Assembly (NCBI RefSeq): GCF_004135735.1
Contig: NZ_CP012670.1
Span: 9,867,501 to 9,931,500, forward strand
Direction of reading: 5' to 3'
Source: Sorangium cellulosum
GTDB lineage: Bacteria; Myxococcota_A; Polyangia; Polyangiales; Polyangiaceae
Length of the DNA: 64,000 nt
The position numbers were made by a program, and so were the translations under genes. The first letter of the stretch is position 1. Every line of letters begins with the position of its first letter. This document shows, piece after piece, positions 1 to 8,361 of this stretch. The notes under the pieces are model-generated. The model searched no databases. It was not told the origin of the DNA and worked only from the letters and a program-made list of their open reading frames with translations.

Positions 1-1958
1 AGCCCGAGGGCGGCGACCGCGGTGCGCGCGACGTCGATGATCTCCGTCGGGGCCGCGACGCGCTGGCCGGCGTACAGGTCGCCGGGAAAGTGGACATAAA
101 GCGGCAGCGCGAGGAACGGCTCCTGGAGATCGAGGCCCTCGGCGTAGAGCGCGCCGTCGGAGCGCCCGCTGGACAGGTCGCCGGTGACGATGAACAGGGT
201 CTCGTCCCACAGGCCGGCGGCCTTGAGCGTCCCGATCAGGTTGCCGATGGCACGGTCCTGGCCAGCGAGCGCGATGTTCGAGAGATCGCGGATCCGGTCC
301 CGATCGTCGGGGCTCAGCACGCTGCGGCGCCGGTTCCGGAGCTTGGCGAGAATCTGGCCGGCGCGGCGCGGCTCGATCGGGCCGGCGTATTCGGCGGGCT
401 TGAGGGCGTTCAGCTCCTTCGGTCGGACCTCCCAGGGCGGGTGGCCGCCGCGCGCGTGGACGAACGCGAGCAGGCGCGCCCCGGCGTCCTGGCGGACGGT
501 CTCGCTGATCCAGGAGGTCGCGGCGTCGATCGGGGTGGTGGCGGGATCGCCGCTGGTCGGGGGGTGCTCGAGGACGCGGGACCAGCCGGGGCCGAAGCCG
601 AAGGCGCGGAAGGTGCTCGGGACGCCGGTGAAGAAGCCGGTCCGGACGCTGCTGTCGCTCGCGATGGCGCCGAGGGTGGTCATCCGGGCGGGGAGGCGGG
701 CGCCGGCGTCGGTGACGGTGTGGGCCGGCGGCGGCAGGCCGGTGAGCAGCGACGCGGCCACGGCGGACACGACCGTGCTCGGCGCCCGGTGGTGATCGAA
801 CGTCGTCGCCGAGGAGGCGAGCTCGGAGAGCGTGGCGAGGTTCGGCTCGGGGCGGCCGCTCCAGGGGGGCAGGTCGGGCCGCTCGACGCCGTTCAGGGCG
901 ACGATCACGACGGCGCGCGCGGGGGGAACGGACGGCGGGGGCTCCGGCGCTCCGGCGAGGACGGGGTCGCCGAACAGGACGAGGCCGCCCCGCGCCGCGG
1001 TCTCCGCGCGCAGCTCGAGGGTGATGAGGGAGCCCGCGAACTGCGCGAGCGGCAGATCGAGGTCGGTCCAGGTCGCCTTGTCGCCGCCCTCGACGTGGGC
1101 GCGATGGAGGACGAGGGGCTCGTGGCCGTCGCGCAGGACGCGGATCTCGGCGTCGCCCTCGGTCGCTCCCATGACGCCGACGGAGGTGCGGAGGCGGGTC
1201 ACCCTGGACGGGCGGAAGGCGCAGCGAACGGCGCCCGGGGCGCGGAGCGCGATGGATCGGTGCGGGACGCCCGAGAGCGCGGCGGCGGGCGCGACGACAT
1301 CGCGCAGGGTCGGGGGTCCGTAGGTGGACGGATCGTCGTCGGGGATGCCCACGCGGATCCAGTCCACGTCGGCGAACGACTCGCCCGCGCGGAGGCGCCC
1401 CGAGAAGCGGATCGTGAGGGTGTGCAGGCCGGGATCAGCGGGCAGGGTGGTGGTCGGCGTCGACGGGATGCGGATCTGGTCGCGCTGGAAGCGGAGCGTG
1501 CCGAGGGGCTGATCGTCCAGGGACACGGTGGCGTACCGGGAGGCGAGCCCGACCGCGCGGGCGGACACGAAGATCGGGCTGGCGGACGGCAGGACGAACG
1601 TGAGCTTGATCCGTCGCTCGGAGATGCGGGCCCAGGTGGCCCCGTTGTGCTCGACCGGCTGGATCCCGGCGGGCACGAACCCCTGCCAGGCGAACCGGCC
1701 CACGAAGGCGCCCGCGCCGGTGTCGAACAGGAGCCCGCGGTGCTCGAGGTCGCAGCCGGGCAGCTCGTCGACGAGGTGGACGACCTCGCGCGCCGGGGGC
1801 GGCGCCTCGGCGGCGGCGCTGGCGGACGGCGCGGCGGCGCCTGCCGGGACATCGCGGCCCGTCTCGCAGCCGGTGCAGCCGGAGAGGAGCGCGGCCGCGG
1901 CCGCGAGGAGCGCGGGCGCGGGCGAGGGGCGGGGGGTGAGGGTCACGCGGGCGCGCAC
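1..1958 (-). CDS. Sulfatase/alkaline-phosphatase-superfamily lipoprotein, 3' end outside window
   Basis: About 652 codons are visible and the gene runs off the left edge. The GTG at 1958 gives MRAR, then a hydrophobic stretch and a lipobox (LLSGC, Cys28), so the product is probably a lipoprotein; GTG 1946 is an alternative start. Residues ~50-390 look like a beta-rich domain. The C-terminal part has sulfatase-superfamily signatures: AVVIVALNGVERPDLPPW, then NLATLSELA, then SLLTGLPPPAHTV, and later LWDETLFIVTGDL. The usual formylglycine motif C/S-x-P-x-R before LLTG is missing (the stretch reads STVVSAVAAS), so a standard sulfatase activity is doubtful. A phosphatase or phosphotransferase is possible. 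The fold is a firm inference; the substrate is unknown. Confidence 0.75.
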   Translation of the reverse strand, partial: MRARVTLTPRPSPAPALLAAAAALLSGCTGCETGRDVPAGAAAPSASAAAEAPPPAREVVHLVDELPGCDLEHRGLLFDTGAGAFVGRFAWQGFVPAGIQPVEHNGATWARISERRIKLTFVLPSASPIFVSARAVGLASRYATVSLDDQPLGTLRFQRDQIRIPSTPTTTLPADPGLHTLTIRFSGRLRAGESFADVDWIRVGIPDDDPSTYGPPTLRDVVAPAAALSGVPHRSIALRAPGAVRCAFRPSRVTRLRTSVGVMGATEGDAEIRVLRDGHEPLVLHRAHVEGGDKATWTDLDLPLAQFAGSLITLELRAETAARGGLVLFGDPVLAGAPEPPPSVPPARAVVIVALNGVERPDLPPWSGRPEPNLATLSELASSATTFDHHRAPSTVVSAVAASLLTGLPPPAHTVTDAGARLPARMTTLGAIASDSSVRTGFFTGVPSTFRAFGFGPGWSRVLEHPPTSGDPATTPIDAATSWISETVRQDAGARLLAFVHARGGHPPWEVRPKELNALKPAEYAGPIEPRRAGQILAKLRNRRRSVLSPDDRDRIRDLSNIALAGQDRAIGNLIGTLKAAGLWDETLFIVTGDLSSGRSDGALYAEGLDLQEPFLALPLYVHFPGDLYAGQRVAAPTEIIDVARTAVAALG

Positions 1959-2059
1959 GGGGCGTGCTGTACCACGAGCGGGAGTCCTGGGCGGCCGGCG
2001 TCGTCGGGCCGCACGTGATGTCGCTTACTCGCCCGGTCACGGACTGCTGCTGGCGAACC

Positions 2060-2352
2060 CCGTCCCCCCCTCAGCGGTCACCAACGTGAACGTGGACGTG
2101 GACGTGGACGTGGACGTGGACGTGGACGTGGACGTGGACGTGGTCGTGGACGTGGACGTGGTCGTGGTCGTGGTCGTCAACGGCTCGGTCGTGAACGTGA
2201 ACGTCGCCCGAAAGTCGCCTCTCTCTTCGACAGAACGTTCACGTCAACGATTGTGTCGTCGACGACCACGACCACGTTCAGGTCTACGTCTACGTCTACG
2301 TCTACGTCTACGTCCACGTTCATGTTCACGCTGGTGAGCGGTGGGGGGCGGG
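2060..2352. repeat. Long palindrome built from GTGGAC / GTCTAC hexamer arrays
   Basis: The left half (about 2091-2170) is a run of the hexamer GTGGAC with a few GTGGTC units. The right half (about 2283-2325) is a run of GTCTAC units ending in GTCCAC. The outer flanks pair (AGCGGTCACC at 2073 with GGTGAGCG at 2333), and the inner flanks also pair (GTGAACGTGAACG with ACGTTCACGT). The loop is roughly 2205-2233. In RNA, GTGGAC against GTCTAC pairs throughout if one G-U wobble per hexamer is allowed. Any translation gives only Val-Asp/Val-Val runs, so I treat it as non-coding structure. Confidence 0.8.
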
Positions 2353-2468
2353 GGGCGGGGGCGGGCTTCGTGCCCTGAGCGCGACCGAACGAGCTTGGTT
2401 AACACCGATGCGGGAGATGGGAGAGCAGGAGGATGTTACCGGCTCGGCGGACTGGTTCGTCAGTAGCA

Positions 2469-2634
2469 CTATTGCGGGAAGTTGCCCCGGATCAGCAGAA
2501 GAACCGCCAAGGCGCCAAGGCCGCCAAGAGGAGAGGGGGAGGGCCGTCCCAGCATTTCCCCTCCTACTCCCCTTATTTCTTGGCACCCTTGGTGCCTTGG
2601 CGGTTCGCTTTCCAGGCCGACTTCCCGCAGTAGA
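2469..2634. repeat. MITE-like inverted-repeat element, copy A
   Basis: The ends are complementary (CTATTGCGGGAAG at the left, CTTCCCGCAGTAG at the right). Inside them, GAACCGCCAAGGCGCCAAGG near 2501 pairs with CCTTGGTGCCTTGGCGGTTC near 2588. The whole ~166 bp can fold into one long hairpin. A second copy in opposite orientation lies at 20010-20180 and shares the block GTTGCCCCGGATCAGCAG. No protein is encoded. It is either a non-autonomous mobile element or a dispersed structural repeat. Confidence 0.7.
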
Positions 2635-3112
2635 GACAGGTGCTCTTCCAGGACGCCGCACGCTGGAGACCAATCATCGCGACCCAAGGATTTCTGTCAC
2701 GGCAAGCGGCTGCCATGCGGCGAAAATCCAATCATTCTACGTCAGCTTGGGGGATCCCCCCTTGCCGATCGTGACCTTCGCATGGCGTGTCACAAATACC
2801 AAGACCGGCACGGTCGGCTCGTGCACGTTCACCCAGTCAGAGATCCTTTGCGACGCTGCTCCGCCGGCACCGTCGATTGACCATGGTCCATGCCGCGCAG
2901 CGTCGCTTGACCCGGATCCCACCTATCGAGGCGCTCTGGACGATGCGACCATCGCCCGGATCGCTGGTTGTTCCGCATGGGAACTGCCATCCGCCATCGT
3001 CCGCGTCATGGGAAATGGCGACACGGCTCGTGCTGGGTCGACGGCGCTTTCGCGCAGGCGTGCGATGGGGGCGCGGATCGCTCGCCAGCGAGCCATGTTG
3101 TACCCCCTGCAT
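2635..3112. other. Unassigned stretch, possible gene remnant
   Basis: No convincing gene is seen. Frames on both strands are open for 60-120 codons, but none has a clear start, known motif or consistent codon bias. One plus-strand frame reads TNTKTGTVGSCTFTQSE around 2790-2840, which looks protein-like, so this may be decayed coding sequence. Base composition is less GC-rich than the neighbouring genes. Confidence 0.3.
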
Positions 3113-3330
3113 CGTCGGAAGCCGTTGCAGCCGCCGACATCGCTCCCGATGCCGCGTCGGAAGCCGTTGCAGCCGCCGACATCGCCCCCGCCGCCGCGTC
3201 GGAAGCCGTTGCAGCCGCCGACATCGCCCCCGCCGCCGCGTCGGAAGCCGTTGCAGCCGCCGACATCGCTCCCGACGCCGCGTCGGAAGCTTGCTTTGCC
3301 GCCGACATCGCTCCTGACGCCGCCGCGCTG
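3113..3330. repeat. Tandem repeat, 42-bp unit, about five copies
   Basis: CGTCGGAAGCCGTTGCAGCC recurs at 3113, 3155, 3197 and 3239, and in diverged form at 3281, giving a unit of exactly 42 bp. Because 42 is divisible by three, every frame is periodic; one plus frame reads SEAVAAADIAPAAA. The array ends about 95 bp before the gene at 3428. I see no start codon or motif that makes a coding role likely. Confidence 0.75.
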
Positions 3331-3427
3331 CGTTGACGAGCTCGCTTGCCCCCCTTAGCCTCCGCGATCCTCGACGATCGCCGGTCTTTCGCCGGCGGCG
3401 CTCGAAGGAAGAACGAGAGGGGAAACC

Positions 3428-4114
3428 ATGGCCATCAACACCATCCAGTACGACGACTCCCTCGACCAGATCTGGAGCGTCCTGGTCTACGAGGAGGCGC
3501 GGCTGCTCAAGGACAAGAACGCCAGCGACCTCGCCGCCGAGGCGGGCGCGCTCGTGGAGCGCTGGGCCCAGGTGAACGCCGGACAGCGGAGCGCGTGGCG
3601 CGCCGAGATCGTCGCGCAGGCGGGCGTCGACGCCGAGGACGACCTGCTCGACGACACCATCGACCAGCTCGACAACGAGCTGCTCCGGACCTTCCGCGAT
3701 CGGGACGCGCCGCAGCGCAAGCGCTACTTCAAGAAGGCCCGCCACGAGATCGTGCGCCTCGGGCTGGAGAGCGAGCTCGAGATCGTGCGCGCGTGGCCGG
3801 CGTCGCTCAAGGGCGAGGGCGAGGCCGCCCTCCAGGCGCTCGGCGCGCGGCTCGAGGAGGACATCGCCCGGGGCGACGTCGCGGTCGAGGAGCGGCAGCG
3901 CGCCGCCGCCGCCACCGCCGATCAGCGCGTGCGGGAGATCGTCCGGTTCGTGGACGACATCAACGCCGCGCGGCGGACGCGCTACGGCCTGCTGATCCAG
4001 CGCGCGGAGGAGCGACGGCTGCCGAAGGACTGGCCGGGGCGGTTCTTCAAGAAGGGCTCGCAGGGGACAAGGAAGAGCAAGGCCGCCCCCGCCGTCGAGA
4101 ATCCACCGGCGTAG
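3428..4114 (+). CDS. Hypothetical soluble helical protein, 228 aa
   Basis: The ATG at 3428 follows the purine-rich ribosome site GAGAGGGGAAA. The product is charged (rich in Glu, Arg and Ala) with no signal peptide or membrane segment. Predicted long helices span much of residues 20-205 (for example LVERWAQVNAGQRSAWRAEI and EERQRAAAATADQRVREIV). A Lys/Arg-rich tail (FFKKGSQGTRKSK) precedes the stop. I do not recognise the family. It is convergent with the large signalling gene at 4234 and otherwise isolated. The clean frame, start and codon use support a real gene. Confidence 0.75.
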   Translation: MAINTIQYDDSLDQIWSVLVYEEARLLKDKNASDLAAEAGALVERWAQVNAGQRSAWRAEIVAQAGVDAEDDLLDDTIDQLDNELLRTFRDRDAPQRKRYFKKARHEIVRLGLESELEIVRAWPASLKGEGEAALQALGARLEEDIARGDVAVEERQRAAAATADQRVREIVRFVDDINAARRTRYGLLIQRAEERRLPKDWPGRFFKKGSQGTRKSKAAPAVENPPA

Positions 4115-4233
4115 CGCGCCGGCTCGGCGCGGAGCGCCGTCACGGCGGCGCGGCCCTCAGCGCCGCCTCGGCCGACGCGGCCCTCAGCGCCGCCTCGCCG
4201 GCGCGCCCTCAGCGCCGCCTCGCCGGCGCGCCC
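4115..4233. repeat. GC-rich short repeats between convergent genes
   Basis: The phrase CCCTCAGCGCCGCCTCGCCG and variants recur at least three times between the two stop codons. It offers several short GC stems, so it could help end transcription from both sides. There is no T-run, so it is not a canonical terminator. Confidence 0.45.
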
Positions 4234-7200
4234 TCAGCGCCGCCACGGGGGCGCGATGCGCAGCCGGGTGAGGCGACCGGCCTTGACGAGGGCGAAGCGC
4301 ACCCGCTCCTCGTCCCGCAGCTTCGCCCGGATCTCGTAAGCGTCTGCCTTCGGCGCGAGCGGCAGCTTGACGCTCCCCTTGCCCACCTTGCGGCCGTCCA
4401 CGTAGAGCGTGTCGCCCGCGCCGGCGATCACCTCCAGCAGGCCTTGCCCCTCGGGCACCTTGTCCGTGGCGGCGAGCGGCAGATCCTCCGGCAGCACGGG
4501 GCTCGCGGGCGTCTCGCCGACCGGGCCGCCGGCAGCCCCGGCCGGCGCGGCGTCCGCGCCCGGCGCCGCGGCCACGGCGGGCACCACGGCCGCGCCCGAC
4601 ATCGTGACCGCCCCCGGCGTCGTGGCCACGCCCGGCGGGGCGGCGGTCACGGGCTCGACGGCCGGCGGGTTCGGCGACGGGGCGGGCGGCGGCGCGCCCT
4701 GCAGCTCGTGCTCGCGCGACAGCCGCGCGCCCACCGCGAAGACGCACGCCGCCACCGCGAACAGGATCCACATCGCCGTGCGGTTGTCGCGCGCCGGCGC
4801 AGGCGCGGGCGGCGTCGGCGCATAGGCCGACGGCCGCCGCACCCGGCGCGGCGTGGGCGATTCCTCGAGGGCGGGAGCCGGCGCGGGCGGGGCGACCAGC
4901 GCCGCCGGCGCGGACGGGGCGCCGAACGCCGCGGGCGGCGCCCCGTCCGCGCCGGGCGGCGCCCCGACCGCCGCGGGCGGCGCCCCGACCGCCGCGGGCG
5001 ACGCGCTGACCGCCGCGGGCGCGGGCGCCTCCACGACGGGCGGCGGCGGCAGCGAGCCCAGCGTGAGCAGCCGCGGGGGCTCCGGGGCCTCGAGCGCCGG
5101 CAGCGTGGCCTCCCGGTCGTCCCGGTTGCGGGGCGCCGGCTCCACGCCCGGCGTCGCCGGCGTCACGTCGGCCAGGGCCGCGGCCTGGCCGGGCGTGCTC
5201 CAGCTCGCGCGCGCGCTGATCGCATCGCCCTGGAGCTCGGCGACGTCGCTCGGGGCGCGGGCGCTGCCGAGCGCCCCCGCCTCGCCCTCGCGCGCGCTGG
5301 CGGGCGCGTGCACCTCGCCCTCGCCGTCCTCGCCGTCCACCACCGTCACCGAGATCGGCACCGCGGAGCTCGGCGCCGCGGAGCTCGGCGCCGCGGAGCC
5401 CGGCGCGCGCGTCCCCGAGATGGGAGCCCCGGAGCTCGACGCGCGCGCGGCCGAGACCGGCGCCACGGAGCCGGGCACCACCGTGACCTGGTCCTCGGCG
5501 GCCTCGTGCGGCGACCCGCCGGCCTCCCCACCAACCTCGGACGGCAGCCCCCCGGCCGGGGTCGCCGGCTCCGGCGCGCGCCGCACGCCGCGCAGGGTCT
5601 CCTCCTCGCGGGCCACCGCGCGGGCGAGCAGCTCCTGGCCGTCGCGGCTGATCACGCGCCGCACGCCGCCGCGCGCCGCCACGTCGTTCAGCACGTCCTC
5701 GACCAGGCTGGCGGCGAACTCCCCCGCGGTGATGACCGAGCGCGGCGAGACCCCGCGCGCGAGCTCCTTGAGCAGCGCCCGCGCAGGCTCGGGCGTCGCG
5801 TCGGCGGTCGCGCCCAGGCTGTCCAGATCGAGGACGACGCGCTCGACCTGCATCAGCGACGGGCCGTGCAGGAGCCGCTGGGCGGCCCGGGCCGCCGCGA
5901 TCGCGGGCACGAGCTGCTCCGCGAGCGTGCCCTCGAAGCCGGAGCGCGGCCCTGCCGCGAGCTCGCTCTCCGGCGCGGGCGCCACCACGAAGCGCCCGGA
6001 GCCGACGCCGAGCAGCGCCGCGAGCACCGACGGGCCGCGGTGGAACGTGCCGTCCTGCGCCGTCCGCGTCGCGCCCATGGGCCGGCCGCCCTGGATCAGC
6101 ACCTCGTACAGGTACGCGGCGTCCCGCACCGACACGAGGGCGTCGGGCCGGTGCGCGCACGAGAGCGACAGGAGCGTCCGCGTGGTCATGCCGTCGAGGC
6201 GCCCGCGCACCTCGCCGCCGGCGGCGATGCGCTCGGCCACGCGCTTGCGGCCGCGCAGGACCTCGCGCACCCGCTGCACGAACGCCGCGGCGCTCGCCTC
6301 CTTGCGGAGGTAGCCGTCGGCCTGGGCGCCGAGCTCGCGGAGCCGCTGGAGCAGATCCTCCTTCCAGGACAGCAGGATGACCGGCACGTCGCGCAGCGCC
6401 ACGTCGCGCTTGAGCGCCCGGCAGAGGGCGAAGCCGTCGAGGCGCGGCATGAGCACGTCGCTCACGACCAGGTCGGGCGTGGTCTGGTACGCGAGGTCGA
6501 GCGCCCGCTCGCCGTCGTGCGCCTCGTGCACGGTCGCGCCCGCGGCCCGCAGCACGCCGGCGAGGAACCACGTCACCGCCGGATCGTCGTCGGCGACCAC
6601 GATGTCCATCGCGCCGAGCGCCGTGCCGTCGAGCGCCGCGGCGGCCACGCTGGCCCCGCGCGCCGGCGCCTTCGCGCGGATCTCGCTGTGCTGCCGCGCG
6701 CGCTCGCGGTCGTCGGCCGGCGCGGCCATCCACGGCGCGAGCGGCATGGCGCCCTCGGGGCCGTTCGGCGAGAACCGCACGTCGCCGTGCGAGCGGATGG
6801 TCACGAGGTCGCGGATGCGGGCGACCGCGCCCCAGAGCGCCGCGAGGACCTCCGCGCCATCGCCGAGATCCACGTGCGCGCCGCGGCTCCTCGGGTCGGC
6901 GGCGTCGCACAGCCCCCGGCGCAGCTCCTCGGCGAGCCGCGCCCCGAGCTCGTCGAGGCTCACGTCCCCGAGCGGCGCGCGCGCGATCTCGCGGCGCACG
7001 TACGTGGCCGCCGCCTCCGCGACCGCGCGCCGGAGCGCGTCGGGCGAGGCGGGCCTCGGGAGCGCGCGCGCGGCGCCGAGCGCCACGTAGGGCGCCGCGT
7101 CCTCGGGCCGCTCGAAGCGGCCGATGACGACGACCGGGACCAGCTCGGTCAGCGGCCCCTCGGCGAGCGCCTCGGCGAGCCCGCGCGCGCCCGGCAGATC

Positions 7201-7959
7201 CGCGTCGAGCAGGACCACGTCCGGCGCGTAGGCCCGGGCGAGCTCCAGCGCCGTGTCCAGATCGTCGGTCCGCTCCACCTCGAGGGCCGGCGCGAGGCCG
7301 TCGACGGCCGGCGCGAGCGCCGCGGCGAGCGGCGCGGCGCCCACGACGAGGACCGTGATCGGCGCGTCGAGGGTCGCGGGCTCCGGCGCCCCGGCGTGGC
7401 CCTCCGCGCCGCGCGCCGACGTCGACCGCGCGCTCGCCTCCTCGGCCTCGGCGTCCACGCGCGGCGCGAGCGCGAGCCCGCTGCTCGCGCCCGCGATCCG
7501 GGTCGCGCTCTGGCCGTTCGCGCCGGCGGCGTGCGCGCGCGGCGCGGCGTCGGCGCGCGGCGTCGGCGCTTGCTCGCCCATGGCCGACTGCCCCCACGCG
7601 AGGGCGGGCAGCTCCTCGAGCACCTTCCGCAGCGCCGCGATCGCCTCGCCGCTCAGGTGCGCGCCGCCCGCGCCGAGGATCTGCGACTCCCCCTCGGCGA
7701 TCCGCTCGGCGACGCGGATGAAGCGCAGGAGGCGCGCTCCTGCGCCGAGCGAGTGCAGGCGTCGCTTCAGCTCCTCCACGAGCCGCGGCGCATCGTCCTC
7801 CGCCTCGATCCGCCGGATCATCGCGCGGAGCTCGGCCACGCGGCGTCCCAGGTTCGCCACGAACTCGGCCCGCGCCCCGCCCAGCCGCTCGAGCCGAGCC
7901 TCGCCCACTGCATCGCTCCGCGGCTTCGCGTGCTCCACCGCCCTCGATCCTACGCCCAT
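4234..7959 (-). CDS. Multidomain HPt / receiver / DUF4388 / PEGA signalling protein, 1241 aa
   Basis: The gene starts at ATG 7959. Domain order from N to C: an HPt-like helical domain (LKRRLHSLGAGARLLRF, candidate phospho-His ~68); an Ala/Pro linker; a receiver (ITVLVVGAAP, then DVVLLDADLPGARG) with an intact Asp; a second receiver (DIVVADDDPAVTWFLAG, then DLVVSDVLMPRLDG, and the conserved Lys in YLRKEASA); a DUF4388/PATAN domain (GRLDGMTTRTLLSL); a long Pro/Ala region; one membrane segment (MWILFAVAACVFAVGA); and a C-terminal PEGA-like domain (DTLYVDGRKVGKGSVKL). With a single membrane span, the receivers are likely cytoplasmic and the PEGA domain periplasmic. It stands alone. Input and output partners are unknown. 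Confidence 0.8.
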   Translation of the reverse strand: MGVGSRAVEHAKPRSDAVGEARLERLGGARAEFVANLGRRVAELRAMIRRIEAEDDAPRLVEELKRRLHSLGAGARLLRFIRVAERIAEGESQILGAGGAHLSGEAIAALRKVLEELPALAWGQSAMGEQAPTPRADAAPRAHAAGANGQSATRIAGASSGLALAPRVDAEAEEASARSTSARGAEGHAGAPEPATLDAPITVLVVGAAPLAAALAPAVDGLAPALEVERTDDLDTALELARAYAPDVVLLDADLPGARGLAEALAEGPLTELVPVVVIGRFERPEDAAPYVALGAARALPRPASPDALRRAVAEAAATYVRREIARAPLGDVSLDELGARLAEELRRGLCDAADPRSRGAHVDLGDGAEVLAALWGAVARIRDLVTIRSHGDVRFSPNGPEGAMPLAPWMAAPADDRERARQHSEIRAKAPARGASVAAAALDGTALGAMDIVVADDDPAVTWFLAGVLRAAGATVHEAHDGERALDLAYQTTPDLVVSDVLMPRLDGFALCRALKRDVALRDVPVILLSWKEDLLQRLRELGAQADGYLRKEASAAAFVQRVREVLRGRKRVAERIAAGGEVRGRLDGMTTRTLLSLSCAHRPDALVSVRDAAYLYEVLIQGGRPMGATRTAQDGTFHRGPSVLAALLGVGSGRFVVAPAPESELAAGPRSGFEGTLAEQLVPAIAAARAAQRLLHGPSLMQVERVVLDLDSLGATADATPEPARALLKELARGVSPRSVITAGEFAASLVEDVLNDVAARGGVRRVISRDGQELLARAVAREEETLRGVRRAPEPATPAGGLPSEVGGEAGGSPHEAAEDQVTVVPGSVAPVSAARASSSGAPISGTRAPGSAAPSSAAPSSAVPISVTVVDGEDGEGEVHAPASAREGEAGALGSARAPSDVAELQGDAISARASWSTPGQAAALADVTPATPGVEPAPRNRDDREATLPALEAPEPPRLLTLGSLPPPPVVEAPAPAAVSASPAAVGAPPAAVGAPPGADGAPPAAFGAPSAPAALVAPPAPAPALEESPTPRRVRRPSAYAPTPPAPAPARDNRTAMWILFAVAACVFAVGARLSREHELQGAPPPAPSPNPPAVEPVTAAPPGVATTPGAVTMSGAAVVPAVAAAPGADAAPAGAAGGPVGETPASPVLPEDLPLAATDKVPEGQGLLEVIAGAGDTLYVDGRKVGKGSVKLPLAPKADAYEIRAKLRDEERVRFALVKAGRLTRLRIAPPWRR

Positions 7960-8023
7960 TGGCGGTCCCGTATCACAGGCGGATCAGACGGCTAAGTTCT
8001 CGGCAAAACATGATGGCCGCCCG

Positions 8024-8178
8024 GCGCGACCCAGGTTGCGACGGCGCGACCCGGGTTGAGCGACCCGGGTTGAACGACCCGGGTTGAGCGACCCGGGTTG
8101 AGCGACCCCGGGTTGAGCGACCCGGGTTGAGCGACCCGGGTTGAGCGACCCGGGTTGAGGGCGCGACCCAGGTTGCGA
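8024..8178. repeat. Tandem repeat, 14-bp unit containing CCCGGG, about eight copies
   Basis: The unit GCGACCCGGGTTGA is repeated head to tail from about 8046 to 8160, with one unit one base longer (CCCCGGG). It is framed by two copies of GCGCGACCCAGGTTGCGA, at 8024 and 8161. Each unit carries the palindrome CCCGGG. It lies upstream of the signalling gene at 7959 and beside palindromic repeat copy 1. It might be a multi-site protein-binding array, but slippage-generated satellite DNA is equally possible. Confidence 0.8.
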
Positions 8179-8211
8179 GGGGCTGCGAGGGGCTCCTGGA
8201 CGAGCGTTGCG

Positions 8212-8345
8212 GCGCCCGTGGGGGGTGAGGCGGGCGCTGGGGGCTCACCGGAGGGGCTGGAGTGCAGGCGAGCCACGACAGGGGCTCGCCGGAACGCAAG
8301 CCCCGGAGGTGAGCCCCCAGCGCCCGCCTCACCCCCCACGGGCGC
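8212..8345. repeat. Palindromic repeat family, copy 1 (perfect 37-bp arms)
   Basis: The left arm (8212-8248) is exactly complementary to the right arm (8309-8345). Between them is a 60-bp core, CGGAGGGGCTGGAGTGCAGG onward, which is conserved in six copies in this window. The core pairs further: GGGGCT with AGCCCC, and GGCGAGCC with GGCTCGCC, closing an 8-nt loop (ACGACAGG). Conserved unpaired pieces (CGGA/GGAG and GGAGTGCA/GGAACGCA) lie between the stems. It sits between two minus-strand genes, right after the stop of the dehydrogenase gene at 8362. Confidence 0.85.
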
Positions 8346-8361
8346 TCAAGGCGCGCCGCGA

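Noticed and set aside
1528..2337. Frame encoding a Val-Asp repeat protein
   Set aside because: The VDVD tract is just the translated GTGGAC satellite, and the upstream part is antisense to the sulfatase-like gene.
3113..3330. CRISPR array
   Set aside because: Units are contiguous 42-bp repeats without unique spacers, and no cas genes are present. The same holds for the 14-bp, 25-bp, 33-bp and 278-bp arrays.
2408..3358. Plus-strand frame of 316 codons as a gene
   Set aside because: It runs through the hairpin element and the 42-bp repeat, lacks a ribosome site, and shows no domain. I kept only a low-confidence remnant note for the middle part.
3346..7995. Very long plus-strand open frame (about 1550 codons) opposite the signalling gene
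   Set aside because: Its product is Arg/Gly/Ala-rich and low in complexity with no domain, while the minus strand gives HPt, receiver, DUF4388 and PEGA motifs. High GC keeps the antisense frame open.
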